In this document: positions 34,987 to 43,049 of the stretch, in pieces
Layout of the letters: the number at the start of each line of letters is the position of its first letter
Position numbering within the stretch: position 1 is the first letter of the stretch
From: Myroides profundi
Lineage (GTDB): Bacteria; Bacteroidota; Bacteroidia; Flavobacteriales; Flavobacteriaceae
Length of the DNA stretch: 64,000 bases
Direction: 5' to 3'
NCBI RefSeq assembly: GCF_000833025.1
Contig: NZ_CP010817.1
Coordinates: 1,054,001 to 1,118,000 of the forward strand
The notes under the pieces: generated by a model
Databases searched by the model: none
Told to the model about the DNA's origin: nothing
The model's input: the letters and a program-made list of their open reading frames with translations, nothing else
Made by a program: the position numbers and the translations under genes

Positions 34987-35658
34987 ATGAAATTTGATAA
35001 AATCCACAATAAGGGTCAGGCTAGATTATTTAAGAATCCTTATTTAGAAATGCTTACTAAGGGGCATCCTGCAGTTATTTGGGGGATGTATATACCTGTG
35101 TTATCATATATAGTATATCTAGGATATACGGATTATAATTTATCAGTCCAGAATCTTGTTCTTCTATTCTTTGGAGGAATGATATTCTGGACTTTTTTTG
35201 AATATCTAGCACATCGTTATATTTTTCATTTAATAAGTGATAAACCGAATGCGCAGAGGTTTGCTTATATTATGCATGGCAATCATCACCATTATCCTCG
35301 AGATAGACAGCGATTGTTTATGCCTCCTGTGCCTAGTATCATATTAGCTTCTGTACTTTTTGGATTACATTATCTGATTATGGGTAGATATACATTTGGT
35401 TTTTATCCTGGTTTTATAATAGGTTATTTATTATATGCATCGATGCATTATGCTATTCATGCATTTGCACCACCCTTTAAGTTTATGAAGCCACTATGGC
35501 GTAACCATCATTTGCATCACTATAAAGATGAAGAAATGGGCTTCGGTGTAAGTAATACTTTTTGGGATCGAGTATTTGGAACAATGTTCGATCTAGATAA
35601 GGAGAAAGAAGATAAAGAAAAGGTAAAAGAACTTATGTTTGAAAAGAAAAATAAATAA
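34987..35658 (+). CDS. Fatty acid hydroxylase/sterol desaturase family membrane protein
   Basis: 223 residues with three or four membrane segments (about 28-45, 55-75, 115-150). The eight-histidine di-iron pattern is present: HRYIFH, HGNHHHYPRD, HYAIH and NHHLHHYKD. The order and the SNTFWDRVFGT ending fit the fatty acid 2-hydroxylase (FA2H/SCS7) type. Substrate likely a fatty acyl chain, possibly of a sphingolipid or ornithine lipid; that is inference from family and neighbour. Starts 38 bp after the KAS III gene; likely one transcript ending in the terminator at 35661. Confidence 0.9.
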   Translation: MKFDKIHNKGQARLFKNPYLEMLTKGHPAVIWGMYIPVLSYIVYLGYTDYNLSVQNLVLLFFGGMIFWTFFEYLAHRYIFHLISDKPNAQRFAYIMHGNHHHYPRDRQRLFMPPVPSIILASVLFGLHYLIMGRYTFGFYPGFIIGYLLYASMHYAIHAFAPPFKFMKPLWRNHHLHHYKDEEMGFGVSNTFWDRVFGTMFDLDKEKEDKEKVKELMFEKKNK

Positions 35659-35660
35659 AA

Positions 35661-35690
35661 AAAAGACTATCAAATCGATAGTCTTTTTTT
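35661..35690. terminator. Bidirectional terminator
   Basis: AAAGACTATC, AAATC loop, GATAGTCTTT with A and T tracts at the sides, between convergent genes. Confidence 0.93.
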
Positions 35691-35697
35691 TATGATA

Positions 35698-36642
35698 TTA
35701 TTTCCATGTGTTTTCTACAGTAGGACCACTCCATAGCATATTAGCTAAGTAAGGGTTGTCTATAAAAGGGTTTCTATTCCCTTGAGCGTATGGATTATTT
35801 GGGTTACCATGATATTCATTACGTCTTCTTTCTATATCTGATACAGGGTCTTCTTGGTGCCATTTTAGAAATAAGTCTATCATACCATCAGGTGTTTTAG
35901 CAGTACTTCCTACACCGATCTTAGAAGGTAGACACTGTTCACCATATCTAACATACATATACATCATCATACGAGCTACATCACCTTTCCATTCATTACC
36001 AGGATACCATAAGTTTTGACCTAAGTCAGCTGAGTAACCATTACCTTCAGCAAATTTTTTGTTTCCTCTTAATCCATTCCAATCTACATCTGCAGATCGA
36101 AGATTGTGGACATCAGTACCAGCACCTGGTGGTTTTGTATCAAAGTTACCAGCATCTTGAGTATAGACATGCTCTCTATTCCATGTGTCTTTTCCAGAAC
36201 CTCCCGCATTTTGTTTACTTATCTCTCTAGTGTATGCTTCTTTATCACTAGAATTAGGTTTATCATTATGTCCATATATTAAATATACATGAGTTGGTTT
36301 ACCTGTTTTTACAGGAACATAGTCAGTAGCTTTAATAGCTTCCCAAACTTCTGGTGTATATTTTAACTTCTTTGTATGGGTTTCTTCTAGTTTATCATGT
36401 AACTGTTTTTTAAGTGCAGTACCTGTTTTTGTAAAGTCTATATCTGCATAATAAGCTTGTAATTCTTGTGGAACTGTAATCTTCTCAGGTGTTATAGGAA
36501 TATACCCACTATTGTCTTCTTCTCCTGTAGGAGGTGTTGGTTTTACATAGCCAGTATTATCAGGATCAGTAATGATAGGATCCTTTGAACATGCTGTGAT
36601 CCCAAGTAATAATGAAATTAGAATGATATTAATTTTTTTCAT
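35698..36642 (-). CDS. Endonuclease I family lipoprotein, copy 1
   Basis: 314 residues, lipoprotein signal MKKINIILISLLLGITAC (Cys18), then a Thr/Pro/Gly-rich linker (DPIITDPDNTGYVKPTPPTG). The nuclease domain (about 115-314) has the EndA/Vvn motifs: WNREHVYTQDAGN with the general-base His, DVHNLRSADVDWNGLRGNKK with the metal ligands, and WYPGNEWKGDVARMMMYMYV. Family members cut DNA and RNA in the periplasm or outside. As a lipoprotein it is probably held on the outer membrane. Paralogues lie at 38336 and 39669 on the same strand. Confidence 0.92.
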   Translation of the reverse strand: MKKINIILISLLLGITACSKDPIITDPDNTGYVKPTPPTGEEDNSGYIPITPEKITVPQELQAYYADIDFTKTGTALKKQLHDKLEETHTKKLKYTPEVWEAIKATDYVPVKTGKPTHVYLIYGHNDKPNSSDKEAYTREISKQNAGGSGKDTWNREHVYTQDAGNFDTKPPGAGTDVHNLRSADVDWNGLRGNKKFAEGNGYSADLGQNLWYPGNEWKGDVARMMMYMYVRYGEQCLPSKIGVGSTAKTPDGMIDLFLKWHQEDPVSDIERRRNEYHGNPNNPYAQGNRNPFIDNPYLANMLWSGPTVENTWK

Positions 36643-36922
36643 AGTTGAAATATATTAATTAGAGGTATTAAAAGTACGAAATTAACGGGTGTAATTGTTT
36701 AAATAACCAAAGTAAATTTGAGGTATTTGTGTTATTTATGAGTTTTGTGTATTGCTTTATTTGGTTCAACAAATCGTATAGTATCATTCATAAAGTAAAA
36801 TTAATTCTTGAGAATGAATCAATGATTTTTTAAACTTTAGATATCTCTAAGTCCTCCTTTTTAGATTAACTAAACTTTTTGTGTAGTCCCCAACTTTTAA
36901 TGTTGATTCAAAATAAACCAAA
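36643..36922. other. Spacer without recognisable gene
   Basis: AT-rich, 280 bp, upstream of the first endonuclease gene and downstream of tRNA-Met. I see no open frame or repeat in it. Confidence 0.6.
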
Positions 36923-36923
36923 T

Positions 36924-36956
36924 AAAAAAAGGACATCTTTATAAAGATGTCCTTTT
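36924..36956 (-). terminator. Terminator after tRNA-Met
   Basis: AAAAGGACATCTTT directly followed by its complement (a near-perfect palindrome) with a T run on the minus strand. Confidence 0.88.
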
Positions 36957-36962
36957 GCCTTG

Positions 36963-37036
36963 TAGCGAAGACGGGAGTTGAACCCGTGACCTCAGGGTTA
37001 TGAATCCTGCGCTCTAACCGACTGAGCTACCTCGCC
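36963..37036 (-). tRNA. tRNA-Met (anticodon CAT)
   Basis: On the minus strand GGCGAGG (from 37036) pairs with CTTCGCT (two G-T pairs and a G-U at the end); D arm AGCTCAGTCGGTTAGAGC; anticodon stem with loop TTCATAA, CAT at 37002-37000; T arm ACGGG-TTCAACT-CCCGT. 74 nt, discriminator A, no encoded CCA. It lacks the C1-A72 mismatch of initiators, so an elongator tRNA-Met; a tRNA-Ile2 with modified C34 cannot be fully excluded. Confidence 0.94.
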
Positions 37037-37070
37037 ATTTTTGGTCTGCATTACTTCCGTATTGCGAGTG

Positions 37071-37100
37071 CAAATATAGTAGTATTTATGGGTTCTCCAA
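37071..37100 (-). promoter_or_regulatory. Promoter of tRNA-Met
   Basis: On the minus strand TTTG/TTG (37100-37098), 19 bp, TATATTTG (37078-37071). Same box, spacing and first transcribed bases as the tRNA-Pro promoter. Confidence 0.82.
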
Positions 37101-37402
37101 ACTGTTTTTACGAGATATTTTTAAAATAAATGACACGATTAGTTTAACCTATTTAGAATGAAAAGTTTACTGAGTAAATATTTTTTTATTTTTTTTGAAA
37201 TATTTTTATTCTAATCTGTTTTCTATAATAAAATACCTTTTTTGGACAGTAGAATTAGGATAGATGAAGTTTCTTGCACTATTTTTTGTATTTTAAATAA
37301 AGTATAGGGCTATGTTTTTACATAGATTCTCAAAAGGGTACACATTGTTATAATTTTGTGAAATTTCTTTTAGAAATTGTTTTGATATATATCTTTGAGG
37401 GC
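37101..37402 (+). other. Spacer before the DedA gene
   Basis: About 300 bp, very AT-rich. TAATTTTG at 37351-37358 is a good -7 box for the DedA gene, 44 bp before its start, but no TTG lies at the right distance. Nothing else was seen. Confidence 0.5.
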
Positions 37403-38053
37403 ATGGAACTATTAGATTATCTTTTTCACATTGATAAGTATTTGCACATCTTTATAGAGCAATACGGAACGTGGTTATACGTTATTTTATTTTTAATCAT
37501 TTTTGTAGAGACGGGCTTAGTGGTTATGCCATTTTTACCAGGTGATTCACTTCTCTTTGCGACAGGAATGTTAGTAGCTCAGTCAGATGAGCTGAATATA
37601 GTATTAACCATTGCGATTCTTCTAGTAGCGGCCATTACAGGAGACTCTTTAAACTACTATCTCGGACGAAAAGTAGGAATGCGTCTAACGGAGTTTAAAT
37701 TGTTTGGTAAACAAGTAGTGAAACAAGAACACCTAGATAAGACACAGTCTTTTTATGAGAAGTATGGAGAACGAACCATCGTTATTGCTCGATTTGTCCC
37801 TATAGTTCGTACGTTAGCTCCTTTCGTAGCAGGTATTGGAAAGATGAGATATGGAATATTTATGACTTATAATGTAGTAGGAGGGATAGTATGGGTATTA
37901 GGACTTACTCTAGCGGGATATTTCTTAGGGAATATACCTTTTGTAAAAGACAATTTCTCTAAAATTGTACTTCTGATTATCGTAGTGTCTGTATTGCCTA
38001 TTGTATATGAGTTTATAAAGGCTAAAGTACAAAGCAAAAAAGCGATTGAATAG
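37403..38053 (+). CDS. DedA family membrane protein
   Basis: 216 residues from ATG 37403 (MELLDYLFHID), the usual start of this subfamily; a GTG 15 codons upstream overlaps the -7 box and is unlikely. Inner-membrane protein with about five or six hydrophobic segments. DedA marks: FVETGLVVMPFLPGDSLLFA, GDSLNYYLGRKVG, and ERTIVIARFVPIVRTLAPFV with the conserved Arg, then GIGKMRYGIFMTYN. DedA proteins are half of undecaprenyl-phosphate or phospholipid flippases (DedA/UptA) and affect membrane potential; which lipid this one moves is not known. Closed by its own terminator. Confidence 0.93.
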   Translation: MELLDYLFHIDKYLHIFIEQYGTWLYVILFLIIFVETGLVVMPFLPGDSLLFATGMLVAQSDELNIVLTIAILLVAAITGDSLNYYLGRKVGMRLTEFKLFGKQVVKQEHLDKTQSFYEKYGERTIVIARFVPIVRTLAPFVAGIGKMRYGIFMTYNVVGGIVWVLGLTLAGYFLGNIPFVKDNFSKIVLLIIVVSVLPIVYEFIKAKVQSKKAIE

Positions 38054-38080
38054 AATATTAATTTAAATAATAAACGATAG

Positions 38081-38108
38081 AACCAATGTGATAAGCATTG
38101 GTTTTTTT
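38081..38108 (+). terminator. Terminator after the DedA gene
   Basis: AACCAATG and CATTGGTT with a 7-nt loop, then T7. Confidence 0.9.
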
Positions 38109-38182
38109 ATGTCTTTATCCAAATAATATGTGATAGTGATATATAAAAGAAACAATATAAGATAGCCCATTTAAGACTTAAG

Positions 38183-38262
38183 TACACTATAGTATAGTTT
38201 TAGAGCTAATGAAAGAATTGTGAAGTAGAGTTGTTTTGTAGTACTGAGTTAAAGTGATAGTG
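38183..38262 (+). repeat. Dispersed repeat, copy A
   Basis: About 78 bp that match, in inverse orientation, the core of the element at 41990-42151. Shared stretches include ACTATAGTAT, GAGCTAATGAAAGAATT and TGAAGTAGA; by eye over 80 % of positions agree. It lies in the spacer between the DedA gene and the second endonuclease gene. The terminal inverted repeats of the other copy are not clearly kept here. Confidence 0.75.
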
Positions 38263-38280
38263 TAGACACTAGATATAATA

Positions 38281-38317
38281 AAAAAAGCTAGAAATCATGT
38301 ACTGACTTCTAGCTTTT
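38281..38317 (-). terminator. Terminator after endonuclease copy 2
   Basis: AAAAGCTAGAA and TTCTAGCTTTT with a 13-nt loop; T run on the minus strand. Confidence 0.85.
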
Positions 38318-38335
38318 ATTTATAATAGGGTTTTG

Positions 38336-39358
38336 CTATTTACTCCATTTGTTTTCTGCCTTAGGACCACCCCAGATACGAGTAGCTAATTCAGGATTGT
38401 CAATGAATGGGTTACGGTTACCTTGAGAATATCTATAGTTAGGATTATTCGGGTTACCGTGGTATTCATTACGTCTTCTCTCTATTTCATCTACAGGATC
38501 TTCAGCATTCCATTTTAAGAATAAGTCAATCATTTCATCGCTTAATACACCAGCTTTAGCATCCATAGGTACTCCTACTTTAGTAGCTTTAGTATACCCT
38601 CCTCCATTTTCGTTTTCATAGCGGATATGCATATACATCATCATACGAGCTACATCACCTTTCCATTCATCACCAGGATACCAGTAATTCCCTTTTTTAA
38701 CGGAATTCCCACTACCATCTATAAATTTGTGATTACTTCTAGATGAGTTCGTAGATCTATTGATAGCACGTAAGTGATGCGCATCATGTCCTGCGATATC
38801 TTCTATTGCAGTTGGACCCTCATCAGAATATGTAGTTGTTAGAGCTGTCTGCTTTTTAGCTTTATCTACAGCTAAGGCTTTAGCGAATACGTGTTCTCTT
38901 TCCCATTTAGAAGTAATAGGCATTGAAGGATTAGTACCATTATTCTTATGTTCTTTTGGGACAGATCTCATTTTAGTGATATCACCCTTAGCATCTTTAT
39001 CAGACCAACCATAAATCTGAAGAACATTATTCGTGTTCTTAGGATCTTGATCAGTGAATTCTGTTGCTTCCCAGATACCAGGTGTATAGCTCTGTGGAAT
39101 ATGTGTATCTTTCACTAGTTTTGCTAACTGTTGTTTTAGTAGTGTTCCTTCTTTAGTGAAGTCTAGCTTGCTGTAATACTGTTGGTATTGAGCAGGGATG
39201 ATGTAGTCTCCAGGATTAGGAGTGAAATTTCCTCCTTCATCAGGTTTTTCTTCTCCACCGTTACCTGGTTTTTCTGTAGGTTCGGTAATAATAGGGTCTT
39301 TCGTACAAGAAGTAGCGAAGACGGCTAATCCTGCTAATACAAGTAATGTTTTTTTCAT
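38336..39358 (-). CDS. Endonuclease I family lipoprotein, copy 2
   Basis: 340 residues; lipoprotein signal with Cys18 (MKKTLLVLAGLAVFATSC), followed by a DPIITEPTEKPGNGG linker that is closely like copy 1. Nuclease motifs: WEREHVFAKALAV, DAHHLRAINRSTNSSRSNHK, WYPGDEWKGDVARMMMYMHI and a shared end NPELATRIWGGPKAENKWSK. The DNA-binding loop after the catalytic His is longer than in copies 1 and 3. Its WNGLRGNK equivalent is changed to TNSSRSNH, a possible change in specificity. Own terminator. Confidence 0.92.
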   Translation of the reverse strand: MKKTLLVLAGLAVFATSCTKDPIITEPTEKPGNGGEEKPDEGGNFTPNPGDYIIPAQYQQYYSKLDFTKEGTLLKQQLAKLVKDTHIPQSYTPGIWEATEFTDQDPKNTNNVLQIYGWSDKDAKGDITKMRSVPKEHKNNGTNPSMPITSKWEREHVFAKALAVDKAKKQTALTTTYSDEGPTAIEDIAGHDAHHLRAINRSTNSSRSNHKFIDGSGNSVKKGNYWYPGDEWKGDVARMMMYMHIRYENENGGGYTKATKVGVPMDAKAGVLSDEMIDLFLKWNAEDPVDEIERRRNEYHGNPNNPNYRYSQGNRNPFIDNPELATRIWGGPKAENKWSK

Positions 39359-39612
39359 GTTTGGTAAGTGATTTATTATTCTGTTTTTTACAATAGAATG
39401 AATAATTTTTGCGCTATTCTATTAGCTTGCAAGTTACTTATTCTATTGTCTAAGTTTAGGTGATGGAGAGGGTTTGTGAATATTCTTGTATATACGCAAA
39501 AATAGGAAGTATGATATTGTTATTTATTGGCAGTTTGAGAAGAACTTTAGTTTTTTAGGTCTTTTAGTATTAATTACTGAGGCGTTTTTAAAGGAATAAG
39601 GAAGAGATAAGA
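39359..39612. other. Spacer without recognisable gene
   Basis: 254 bp upstream of endonuclease copy 2. No open frame or strong promoter match was found. Confidence 0.5.
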
Positions 39613-39645
39613 CCAAAAAAAAGGACAATCCGTCAGATTGTCCTT
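39613..39645 (-). terminator. Terminator after endonuclease copy 3
   Basis: AAGGACAATC, 5-nt loop, GATTGTCCTT; the minus strand continues with T8. Confidence 0.92.
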
Positions 39646-39668
39646 ATAGTATATCTAAAATTGTAAAG

Positions 39669-40622
39669 TTATTCTTTTGACCAGTTATTTTTTGCTTCTG
39701 GGCCGCCCCAGATTTGAGTAGCTAAATAAGGGTTGTCTATAAAGGGATTTCTGTTTCCCTGAGCATATTTATTCTTTGTGTTAGCATGATACTCATTTCT
39801 GTATCTCTCGATTTCAGAGACAGGATCTTCAGCATTCCATTCTAGCAATAGATTAATCATATTGGGATCTATCTTATTAGTAGTACCGACTACTACACCA
39901 GCATTTCTTCCATTATTTCCTTTAGGAGTATACTTAGGGATACATCTATTCTCATAACGGATATACATATACATCATCATACGCGCTACATCTCCTTTCC
40001 ACTCATCGCCAGGATACCAATAATCTCCTACTAGTTTAGAAGTACCACTACCTTGTACGAATGGTTTATTTCCTCTAATACTATTCCATTTGACATCTGC
40101 TGCTCTTAGATGATGTGCATCTGCCCCTGGACCAGCTTCGTTTAGATTAGGGGTACCTAGAGATTTAGCATAAGTGTGTTCTCTGTTCCATTGTCCTTGA
40201 CCACCACCATTACTCTGCTTACCTCTGGTATACGCTGTGGTGCCTGTGCGTACTCCTTTATGACCATATAATAGATATACCTCATTACCTTCAGGTGTTA
40301 GGTCAGTTGCTTTGGTAGCTTCCCATATTTCTTTATAACTTAATTCTCTTACGTGTTTACGAGTGCTTAGTTCTGTTAGCTCTTGTTTTAGCGCTAGACC
40401 TGTTTTAGTGAAATCTACTCCTTGGTAATAATCTTGTTCAGATGCAGGAATAGAGAAAATACCAGTGGTAGTAGCCTTACTGTTTTCAGTGGCTTTTACA
40501 TCAGTAGTAGGTACTTCTCCAGTGGAATAAATAGGAGTAAAGTTTGTATTACTCTTTTTATCACATGCACCTAGCGTAAGTACTAAAAGAGATATTGAGG
40601 CTATAAGGAAGTTGGTTTTCAT
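39669..40622 (-). CDS. Endonuclease I family lipoprotein, copy 3
   Basis: 317 residues; lipoprotein signal MKTNFLIASISLLVLTLGAC (Cys20) and a Ser/Thr-rich linker unlike that of copies 1 and 2. Nuclease motifs: WNREHTYAKSLGT, DAHHLRAADVKWNSIRGNKP, WYPGDEWKGDVARMMMYMYI. The first half (YYQGVDFTKTGLALKQELTE ... YKEIWEATKATDLTP) matches the other two. It is the most upstream of the three and may be the oldest or least related. Likely an outer-membrane-attached nuclease for feeding on extracellular DNA. Confidence 0.92.
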   Translation of the reverse strand: MKTNFLIASISLLVLTLGACDKKSNTNFTPIYSTGEVPTTDVKATENSKATTTGIFSIPASEQDYYQGVDFTKTGLALKQELTELSTRKHVRELSYKEIWEATKATDLTPEGNEVYLLYGHKGVRTGTTAYTRGKQSNGGGQGQWNREHTYAKSLGTPNLNEAGPGADAHHLRAADVKWNSIRGNKPFVQGSGTSKLVGDYWYPGDEWKGDVARMMMYMYIRYENRCIPKYTPKGNNGRNAGVVVGTTNKIDPNMINLLLEWNAEDPVSEIERYRNEYHANTKNKYAQGNRNPFIDNPYLATQIWGGPEAKNNWSKE

Positions 40623-40653
40623 ACGTCAGAAATATCAAAAGGAGTATATAAGT

Positions 40654-40685
40654 AAAAAGCCTGTTTTAAGGTAAAACAGGCTTTT
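40654..40685 (-). terminator. Terminator after the RNA methyltransferase gene
   Basis: AAAAGCCTGTTTTA, AGG loop, TAAAACAGGCTTTT; perfect 14-bp stem. Confidence 0.92.
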
Positions 40686-40698
40686 GTTATCGGTAGGT

Positions 40699-41910
40699 TT
40701 ATTTTTTCTCTAATAAAGCCATATAGAATCCGTCAAAACCAGACTCACTAGATAAAATTTTATGATCTTCGATCAGTTTAAAGTCTTTACCAGCATCTGA
40801 TTTTAAGAATTTTTCTATCTGTAGTTCATTTTCAGAAGGAAGAATAGAGCAGGTAGCATATACCATCTTACCACCAGCTTTAAGTATCTTAGAATAATCT
40901 TGTAATACTTGCTCTTGTACTTGCTTAATTTCTTCTACGAACTCAGGTCTAAGCTTCCACTTGCTATCAGGGTTTCTTTTTAATACTCCTAATCCACTAC
41001 ATGGTGCATCTATTAATAGACGATCAGCCTTGTCATGTAGTTTTTTAATCGTTTTAGTACCTTCTATGATTCTGTACTCGATATTAAAAGCTCCGTTTCG
41101 CTTCGCTCTGATCTTTAATTGCTTTTGTTTGCTCTCATAGATATCCATTGCTATGATTTGCCCTTTATTCTCCATAAGAGAAGCTAAGTGTAGTGTCTTA
41201 CCACCCGCACCCGCACATGTATCTACTACACGCATTCCAGGTTTTACATCTAACAGTCTAGCTACTAACTGAGAAGAAGCATCTTGTACTTCGAATAATC
41301 CTTCTTTAAAAGCATCTGTCATAAATACATTCGCTCTTTCTTTAAGGATTAATGCATCAGGATATTCTTCAGGTAGGATAGTCTCTATATCTAGATCCAT
41401 CAGAATACCATATAGTTTTTGTCTAGTTGTTTTTAAAGTATTCACACGTAAGATCACGCTAGCTTGTTTATTCTGAGCAGCAAGTTCTTTCGTCCATTTT
41501 TCTTCACCTAATTCTTTCACACCTAGTTCATCCATCCAGTCAGGAATAGACTCTCTGAATTTACGTGTTTTGTTTAATTCGTCGAATCTACCTTTAATAC
41601 GTCTTGCAGGTGTGTTTTCGAAGTATTTCCAGTCCGGTAATGTATAACCTCTAAGTACAGCCCATACAGCGAATATTCTCCAAGCGTCATCTCTGTTTAT
41701 AGGGTCTTTTACTTCTGCTATTTCAGCATATAGTCTTCTCCATCTTACGATTTCATAGATAGTCTCAGCTACGAATTTTCTATCAGCGCTTCCCCAGCGT
41801 TTATCTTTTTTCAAGGCTCTAGCTACCATTTTATCTGCATACTCACCATCGTTGAATATAGCTAAAATAGAGTCTATAACTGTAAATACAAGGTTTCTGT
41901 GTAATCTCAT
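40699..41910 (-). CDS. RsmB/NOP family SAM-dependent RNA methyltransferase
   Basis: 403 residues from ATG 41910 (MRLHRNLVFTVIDS); a start nine codons earlier is possible. N-terminal helical NusB-like part (1-150), then a Rossmann methyltransferase: SAM-binding DTCAGAGGKTLHLAS, LLIDAPCSGLGVLKRNPDSKW with the catalytic/stabilising Cys, and MVYATCSILPSEN with the second Cys. It makes 5-methylcytosine in rRNA; homologues are RsmB (16S C967) and RsmF. Which position cannot be read from the sequence. Single-gene unit with its own terminator. Confidence 0.92.
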   Translation of the reverse strand: MRLHRNLVFTVIDSILAIFNDGEYADKMVARALKKDKRWGSADRKFVAETIYEIVRWRRLYAEIAEVKDPINRDDAWRIFAVWAVLRGYTLPDWKYFENTPARRIKGRFDELNKTRKFRESIPDWMDELGVKELGEEKWTKELAAQNKQASVILRVNTLKTTRQKLYGILMDLDIETILPEEYPDALILKERANVFMTDAFKEGLFEVQDASSQLVARLLDVKPGMRVVDTCAGAGGKTLHLASLMENKGQIIAMDIYESKQKQLKIRAKRNGAFNIEYRIIEGTKTIKKLHDKADRLLIDAPCSGLGVLKRNPDSKWKLRPEFVEEIKQVQEQVLQDYSKILKAGGKMVYATCSILPSENELQIEKFLKSDAGKDFKLIEDHKILSSESGFDGFYMALLEKK

Positions 41911-41989
41911 TATTATATTATATATAAAATAGCCCACAAATATACGTTGATTTGTGGGCTTTATAGGTATGGATTAATATTATTTTAAG

Positions 41990-42151
41990 TTAAACCCAAA
42001 TTACGCATTAGCCAAATACTACAAAGCAATTCTACTTCATAATTCTTTCATTAGCTCTCAAACCATACTATAGTATGCTTTAATCACTAATTCAGACCTA
42101 TTTTGTATAATTACTTTTCGTTTATATGTCTATTGCATAATTCGGGTTAAA
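41990..42151 (-). repeat. MITE-like element, copy B, with terminal inverted repeats
   Basis: The ends, 41990-42011 (TTAAACCCAAATTACGCATT...) and 42130-42151, match each other inversely at 18 of 22 positions. Between them lies the core (about 42014-42095, with the palindrome CATACTATAGTATG) that recurs inverted at 38183-38262. No open frame. Size 162 bp, AT-rich, next to the stop of the CpxP-like gene: all as in a miniature inverted-repeat element. TTAA stands at both outer edges and might be the target site. Confidence 0.65.
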
Positions 42152-42156
42152 TAGAA

Positions 42157-42600
42157 TTACTTCTTGTCTTTATACTTTTTTAGGAGTTGACGGTTAAAGT
42201 CGTCTTCTGCCTTCTTTAGAATAAGAATTTTCTTTTCACCTATGATTTTTTTAGCATCTTCTACAAACTTGATTCGAGCAGAAGAATAAGATTCTTCGAA
42301 GTCTATTAGTTCTTGTACCTTCTTATTCGCTTCTTTATCACTAAGCTTGTTTAAGTCTTGTATATCTGCGTTTTTGATGTATTTAAATACATTAGTGTGT
42401 CGTAGTTCTGACATCTTCTTATCATAAGTGATGTAGATTGGTAAGAACTTTTCGGCTTGTTCGCTGCTCAAGTTTAATTCGGCTGTGATATGAGCAACTT
42501 TTAATGATCTAATCTGATCATGTTTGTCTTGTGCATAAGTAGTTACACTAAACATAAGCACCATTAAAATACTTAATAATTGTTTCATTGTATTATTCAT
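42157..42600 (-). CDS. CpxP/Spy-like periplasmic protein of a sigma-factor operon
   Basis: 147 residues, or 143 from the ATG at 42588 (MKQLLSILMVLMFSVTTYA), which gives a better signal peptide. The mature part is helical and charged, with the LTxxQ-like wording LNLSSEQAEKFLPIYITYDK, which recalls Spy/CpxP-type helical periplasmic proteins and the 'sensor of ECF-type sigma factors' of flavobacteria. It overlaps the end of the anti-sigma-like gene by 8 bp, so the three genes from 43592 down are one operon. Probably binds misfolded proteins or modulates the sensor. Confidence 0.75.
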   Translation of the reverse strand: MNNTMKQLLSILMVLMFSVTTYAQDKHDQIRSLKVAHITAELNLSSEQAEKFLPIYITYDKKMSELRHTNVFKYIKNADIQDLNKLSDKEANKKVQELIDFEESYSSARIKFVEDAKKIIGEKKILILKKAEDDFNRQLLKKYKDKK

Positions 42601-43006
42601 TTAAGTAATACTCGATGTCAATATGTGATAACACATAATGATCTATTTGGGATTGTTTTATTTCTATATTGTCTTTTAGGTCGTTGAGGTCCTCTTCATC
42701 TAATGCATTGATAATATCATTGTTTAAAGAAAAACTTTGATTGTATTCTAAGTAACTCTCTATACTATCTTTATTTAAAGTATTAGAATCTGGAGTAAAG
42801 AAGAACTTAATACCAAACAGCAATGCAATAGCCGCTGCTGCTGTGGTCCAAATATAACGGTTTTTATACAGAGGTACTACTTTAGGAGTAGGAGTGATAG
42901 AAGAGTCAATATTAGCTAATACTCTACTCTCTAGATTAGCAAAGTAGTCTTCAGGTACTTTAAAAGTGCCTTTAGGATCTTTCGTATTTAAATATTTATT
43001 GTCCAT
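42593..43006 (-). CDS. Probable anti-sigma factor, single-pass membrane protein
   Basis: 137 residues. N-terminal 50 cytosolic residues (DPKGTFKVPEDYFANLESRV) that would bind the sigma factor, one membrane helix at about 52-69 (IWTTAAAAIALLFGIKFFF), and an acidic periplasmic part (NALDEEDLNDLKDNIEIK). It is placed directly behind a sigma factor gene (43 bp) and overlaps the CpxP-like gene, the usual layout of sigma/anti-sigma/effector operons in flavobacteria. No zinc-finger (HxxxCxxC) motif is present. Confidence 0.75.
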   Translation of the reverse strand: MDNKYLNTKDPKGTFKVPEDYFANLESRVLANIDSSITPTPKVVPLYKNRYIWTTAAAAIALLFGIKFFFTPDSNTLNKDSIESYLEYNQSFSLNNDIINALDEEDLNDLKDNIEIKQSQIDHYVLSHIDIEYYLNE

Positions 43007-43049
43007 ATTCTTCTCCTTTATTAGTTAGACGATTAAAAAGTACAAAGGT

